From contig CAJWET010000085.1 in the NCBI GenBank assembly GCA_913031515.1, positions 1 to 6,944 on the forward strand: a stretch of DNA of 6,944 nucleotides, given 5' to 3'. The stretch is from an uncultured Acidimicrobiaceae bacterium. GTDB taxonomy: Bacteria; Actinomycetota; Acidimicrobiia; Acidimicrobiales; UBA8592. The translations under genes were made by a program, and so were the position numbers. Below the pieces are notes generated by a model. The model had not been told where the DNA came from and did no database searches. It saw nothing but the letters and a program-made list of their open reading frames with translations. Below, in pieces: positions 5,392 to 6,944 of the stretch. Position 1 is the first letter of the stretch. Each line of letters opens with the position of its first letter.

Positions 5392-6137
5392 TCCGGAGGT
5401 CTCTTCTCAACAAAGGCAAGAGGTCCTTCTTTTGCGTCTTCGCTTACTGCTACTGGACGGAAGAGCTCAACGGCGATACGGATTCCATCTTCATCAGGTA
5501 CAAGTGTGCCCTCTAGAACCGCTTTTCTCGTAGCTCTGACTGCGAGAGGGGCATTAGCGTTTACGCGTTCCGCCAGTCCTGTTGCCGCTTCGATTGCCTC
5601 ACCTGGTTCACAAAGAATATTCACTAGGCCATACTGGTGTGCCCGTGCTGCATCGATAGTATCTCCAGTTAACGCCATCTCCATAGCGATATTCGGTGGG
5701 AGGCGTTTGGGGAGTCTAGTGGTACCTCCTGCCATCGCGACTAAGGACCTTTTAACTTCAGGGAGGCCAAAGGAAGCCGCGGTAGAAGCTACGACCATGT
5801 CACAAGCTAGGACGAGCTCGCATCCTCCTGCGACAGCTGGTCCTTCCACAGCGGCAATGATTGGTTTTATTCGATCAAGAGTGACGAAACCTCCAAATCC
5901 ACCGCGTTTTGTTCCAAGATTTGCATTTCCTGAAGCAACCGCTTTAAGGTCCGCTCCCGCGCAAAAGACAGGACCGTTTCCAGCTAAAATACCAACCCAT
6001 ACTTCGTCGTCGCTTTCGAAGCGATCTACCGCCGTTTCAAGTGCTTGAGCGAGCTCTCCGGATACGGCATTGCGGGCTTCTGGACGGTTTAATGTGATGA
6101 CGGCGACCCGTCCTTGTGTTTCATATTCAACGATCAT
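5376..6137 (-). CDS. Enoyl-CoA hydratase / crotonase family protein
   Basis: The product is 253 aa, full length for a crotonase. The family hydrates trans-2-enoyl-CoA in fatty-acid beta-oxidation or catalyses related acyl-CoA reactions in the cytoplasm. The sequence shows ITLNRPEARNAVS (14-26), the oxyanion-hole and CoA-binding PVFCAGADLKA (56-66), AAVEGPAVAGGCELVLACD (95-113) with Glu107, and FGLPEVKRSLVAMAGGTTRL (123-142) with Glu127. Both glutamates used by classical hydratases are present, supporting hydratase activity; the chain-length preference is not visible. The C-terminal part (LTGDTIDAARAHQYGLVN, then NANAPLAVRATRKAV) is standard. The gene overlaps the Nudix gene by 16 bp and is divergent from the VWA gene, with 112 bp and a palindrome between. 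The ribosome binding site is weak. Confidence 0.9.
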   Translation of the reverse strand: MIVEYETQGRVAVITLNRPEARNAVSGELAQALETAVDRFESDDEVWVGILAGNGPVFCAGADLKAVASGNANLGTKRGGFGGFVTLDRIKPIIAAVEGPAVAGGCELVLACDMVVASTAASFGLPEVKRSLVAMAGGTTRLPKRLPPNIAMEMALTGDTIDAARAHQYGLVNILCEPGEAIEAATGLAERVNANAPLAVRATRKAVLEGTLVPDEDGIRIAVELFRPVAVSEDAKEGPLAFVEKRPPEWKAR

Positions 6138-6190
6138 GGAAGTAACTCTATTCGAGACAGCCGCGAAATCATCGGCCTATTTGTTCTTCA

Positions 6191-6207
6191 GTATGAGTTT
6201 TTCATAC
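6191..6207. promoter_or_regulatory. 17-nt perfect palindrome between crotonase and VWA genes (candidate operator)
   Basis: GTATGA (6191-6196) and TCATAC (6202-6207) are perfect inverted arms separated by 5 nt. The site sits in the 112-bp divergent gap. On the plus strand a weak TTGTTC (6181-6186) and CATACC (6203-6208), 16 bp apart, would place the palindrome between the promoter elements. The arm length and spacing suit a dimeric repressor, possibly controlling the acyl-CoA genes, but no regulator gene is visible and the promoter match is poor. Confidence 0.35.
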
Positions 6208-6249
6208 CGATAGGCGCGTTGGAAGAAGACTGGCTACTGTTGTCTCGGT

Positions 6250-6944
6250 ATGGTCTTAGGTAAGTGGCGAAAGCGCAAACAACAAAAATTGAGTTATACC
6301 TACTCGGCGTGGGATGGGACTCAGACGGGTTTTGATATTTCAGCTGAGGACCTTCTAGCTGAACTTGGTGACGACTTGCTGTATGACGGTGATGTCAACT
6401 CTGCCTTACGTCGTATGATGCAATCAGGGTTCAATATTGATGGCGAACGGGTTCAAGGCCTCCAAGAAACCCTCGATCGCATACGGCAAGAGCGCCAAGA
6501 CCGGTTGGAGAATTATGACCTTGGTGGTGTGTATGAAGAAGTGGCAAATGAATTACGTTCCGTTATTGGGAAAGAACGGGAATCTTTGGACCAGCTTCTT
6601 GAAGAAGCGCGTCAATCTGGAGACGGACGGCGTGAGGAAATAACCCAAGAAACCGTGACAAACCGGAACTTGCAGCTTGATATGATCCCCCCTGATCTTG
6701 CCGGGCAGGTCCGCGAGCTACAGCAATATGACTTCACCTCTTCAGAGGCGCGTCAACAATTTGAAGACCTCATGGAAAAACTCCGCGAACAGCTTATGCA
6801 GCAGTATCTGGATCAGATGTCGGATGAAATGCAGAATATGCAACCGGAAGACCTGCAGAGGCTTAAAGATATGATGGCGAATTTGAATGCAATGCTGGAA
6901 CAGCGAGCTAATGGGGAAGAACCAGACTTTAACCAGTTCATGGA
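6250..6944 (+). CDS. VWA-domain-associated protein, N-terminal part (truncated by window edge)
   Basis: The frame is open from ATG 6250 to the right edge, giving 231 residues without a stop. The sequence matches the helical N-terminal region of a conserved actinobacterial VWA-domain protein: SYTYSAWDGTQTGFDISAED (15-34), LGDDLLYDGDVNSALRRMMQ (39-58), ENYDLGGVYEEV (87-98), LDMIPPDLAGQVRELQQYDF (143-162), SSEARQQFEDL (164-174), and an acidic/amphipathic run with MQPEDLQRLKDMMANLNAML (197-216) then GEEPDF (222-227). The metal-binding VWA domain would lie further right. In this class a MoxR- or Mg-chelatase-like AAA ATPase is often encoded nearby, but none is in the window. Codons upstream are open to 6214 with no other start. 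TTG at 6289 is the alternative start and would begin nearer the conserved block; no clear ribosome binding site decides between them. Confidence 0.7.
   Translation, partial: MVLGKWRKRKQQKLSYTYSAWDGTQTGFDISAEDLLAELGDDLLYDGDVNSALRRMMQSGFNIDGERVQGLQETLDRIRQERQDRLENYDLGGVYEEVANELRSVIGKERESLDQLLEEARQSGDGRREEITQETVTNRNLQLDMIPPDLAGQVRELQQYDFTSSEARQQFEDLMEKLREQLMQQYLDQMSDEMQNMQPEDLQRLKDMMANLNAMLEQRANGEEPDFNQFM

Noticed and set aside
5506..6048. 180-aa open frame on the plus strand
   Set aside because: It is antisense to the crotonase gene, has low-complexity Ala/Ser/Pro composition and no recognisable domain, while the opposite strand encodes a complete, motif-rich enzyme.
1..6944. Mobile elements, CRISPR arrays, tRNA genes or toxin-antitoxin pairs
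   Set aside because: No transposase or integrase motifs, no regularly spaced repeats, no tRNA cloverleaf and no paired small genes were found on reading both strands.

Overview
The window looks like an ordinary chromosomal segment from an actinobacterium of moderate GC content, possibly a marine acidimicrobial type. That assignment is an inference from gene content: a ROK sugar kinase with an actinobacterial-style C-terminus, a bacterial PAC2-family protein, a crotonase of the SLVAMAGGTTRLP type, a VWA-family protein with the long helical N-terminus common in Actinobacteria, and a secreted protein with a neocarzinostatin-like cysteine layout. There are no insertion sequences, phage genes, CRISPR repeats, tRNAs or rRNAs.

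Layout, left to right. The 3' end of a ROK-family kinase gene (+) runs into the window and converges on a minus-strand pair: ispD (GTG start, strong ribosome binding site) followed by a PAC2-family gene. A 306-bp gene-free gap (1931-2236) separates ispD from a divergent plus-strand pair: an isochorismatase-fold protein lacking the catalytic cysteine, and a lipoprotein that resembles the NodB/polysaccharide deacetylase fold but has altered metal ligands. This pair ends at a strong bidirectional terminator (3996-4027), which it shares with a convergent minus-strand gene for a small secreted, probably surface-anchored protein. Next come two overlapping minus-strand genes, an enoyl-CoA hydratase followed by a Nudix hydrolase. 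A divergent plus-strand gene, the N-terminal 231 codons of a VWA-family protein, runs off the right edge.

Working relationships. The crotonase/Nudix pair overlaps by 16 bp and may be a coupled acyl-CoA/CoA-handling unit. IspD belongs to the MEP isoprenoid pathway, but the rest of that pathway is not in the window. The isochorismatase-fold protein and the lipoprotein are 31 bp apart and probably co-transcribed, yet both have lost canonical catalytic residues, so their functions remain open.

I see no obvious new multi-gene system. The most interesting material is in the 1931-2236 gap: a 25-nt near-perfect palindrome close to ispD, and two terminator-like hairpins in opposite orientations with no recognisable gene for either to terminate. 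This raises the possibility of an unannotated small RNA. Other points worth checking are the two degenerate enzymes, the anchored neocarzinostatin-like protein, and a 17-nt palindrome between the crotonase and VWA genes.
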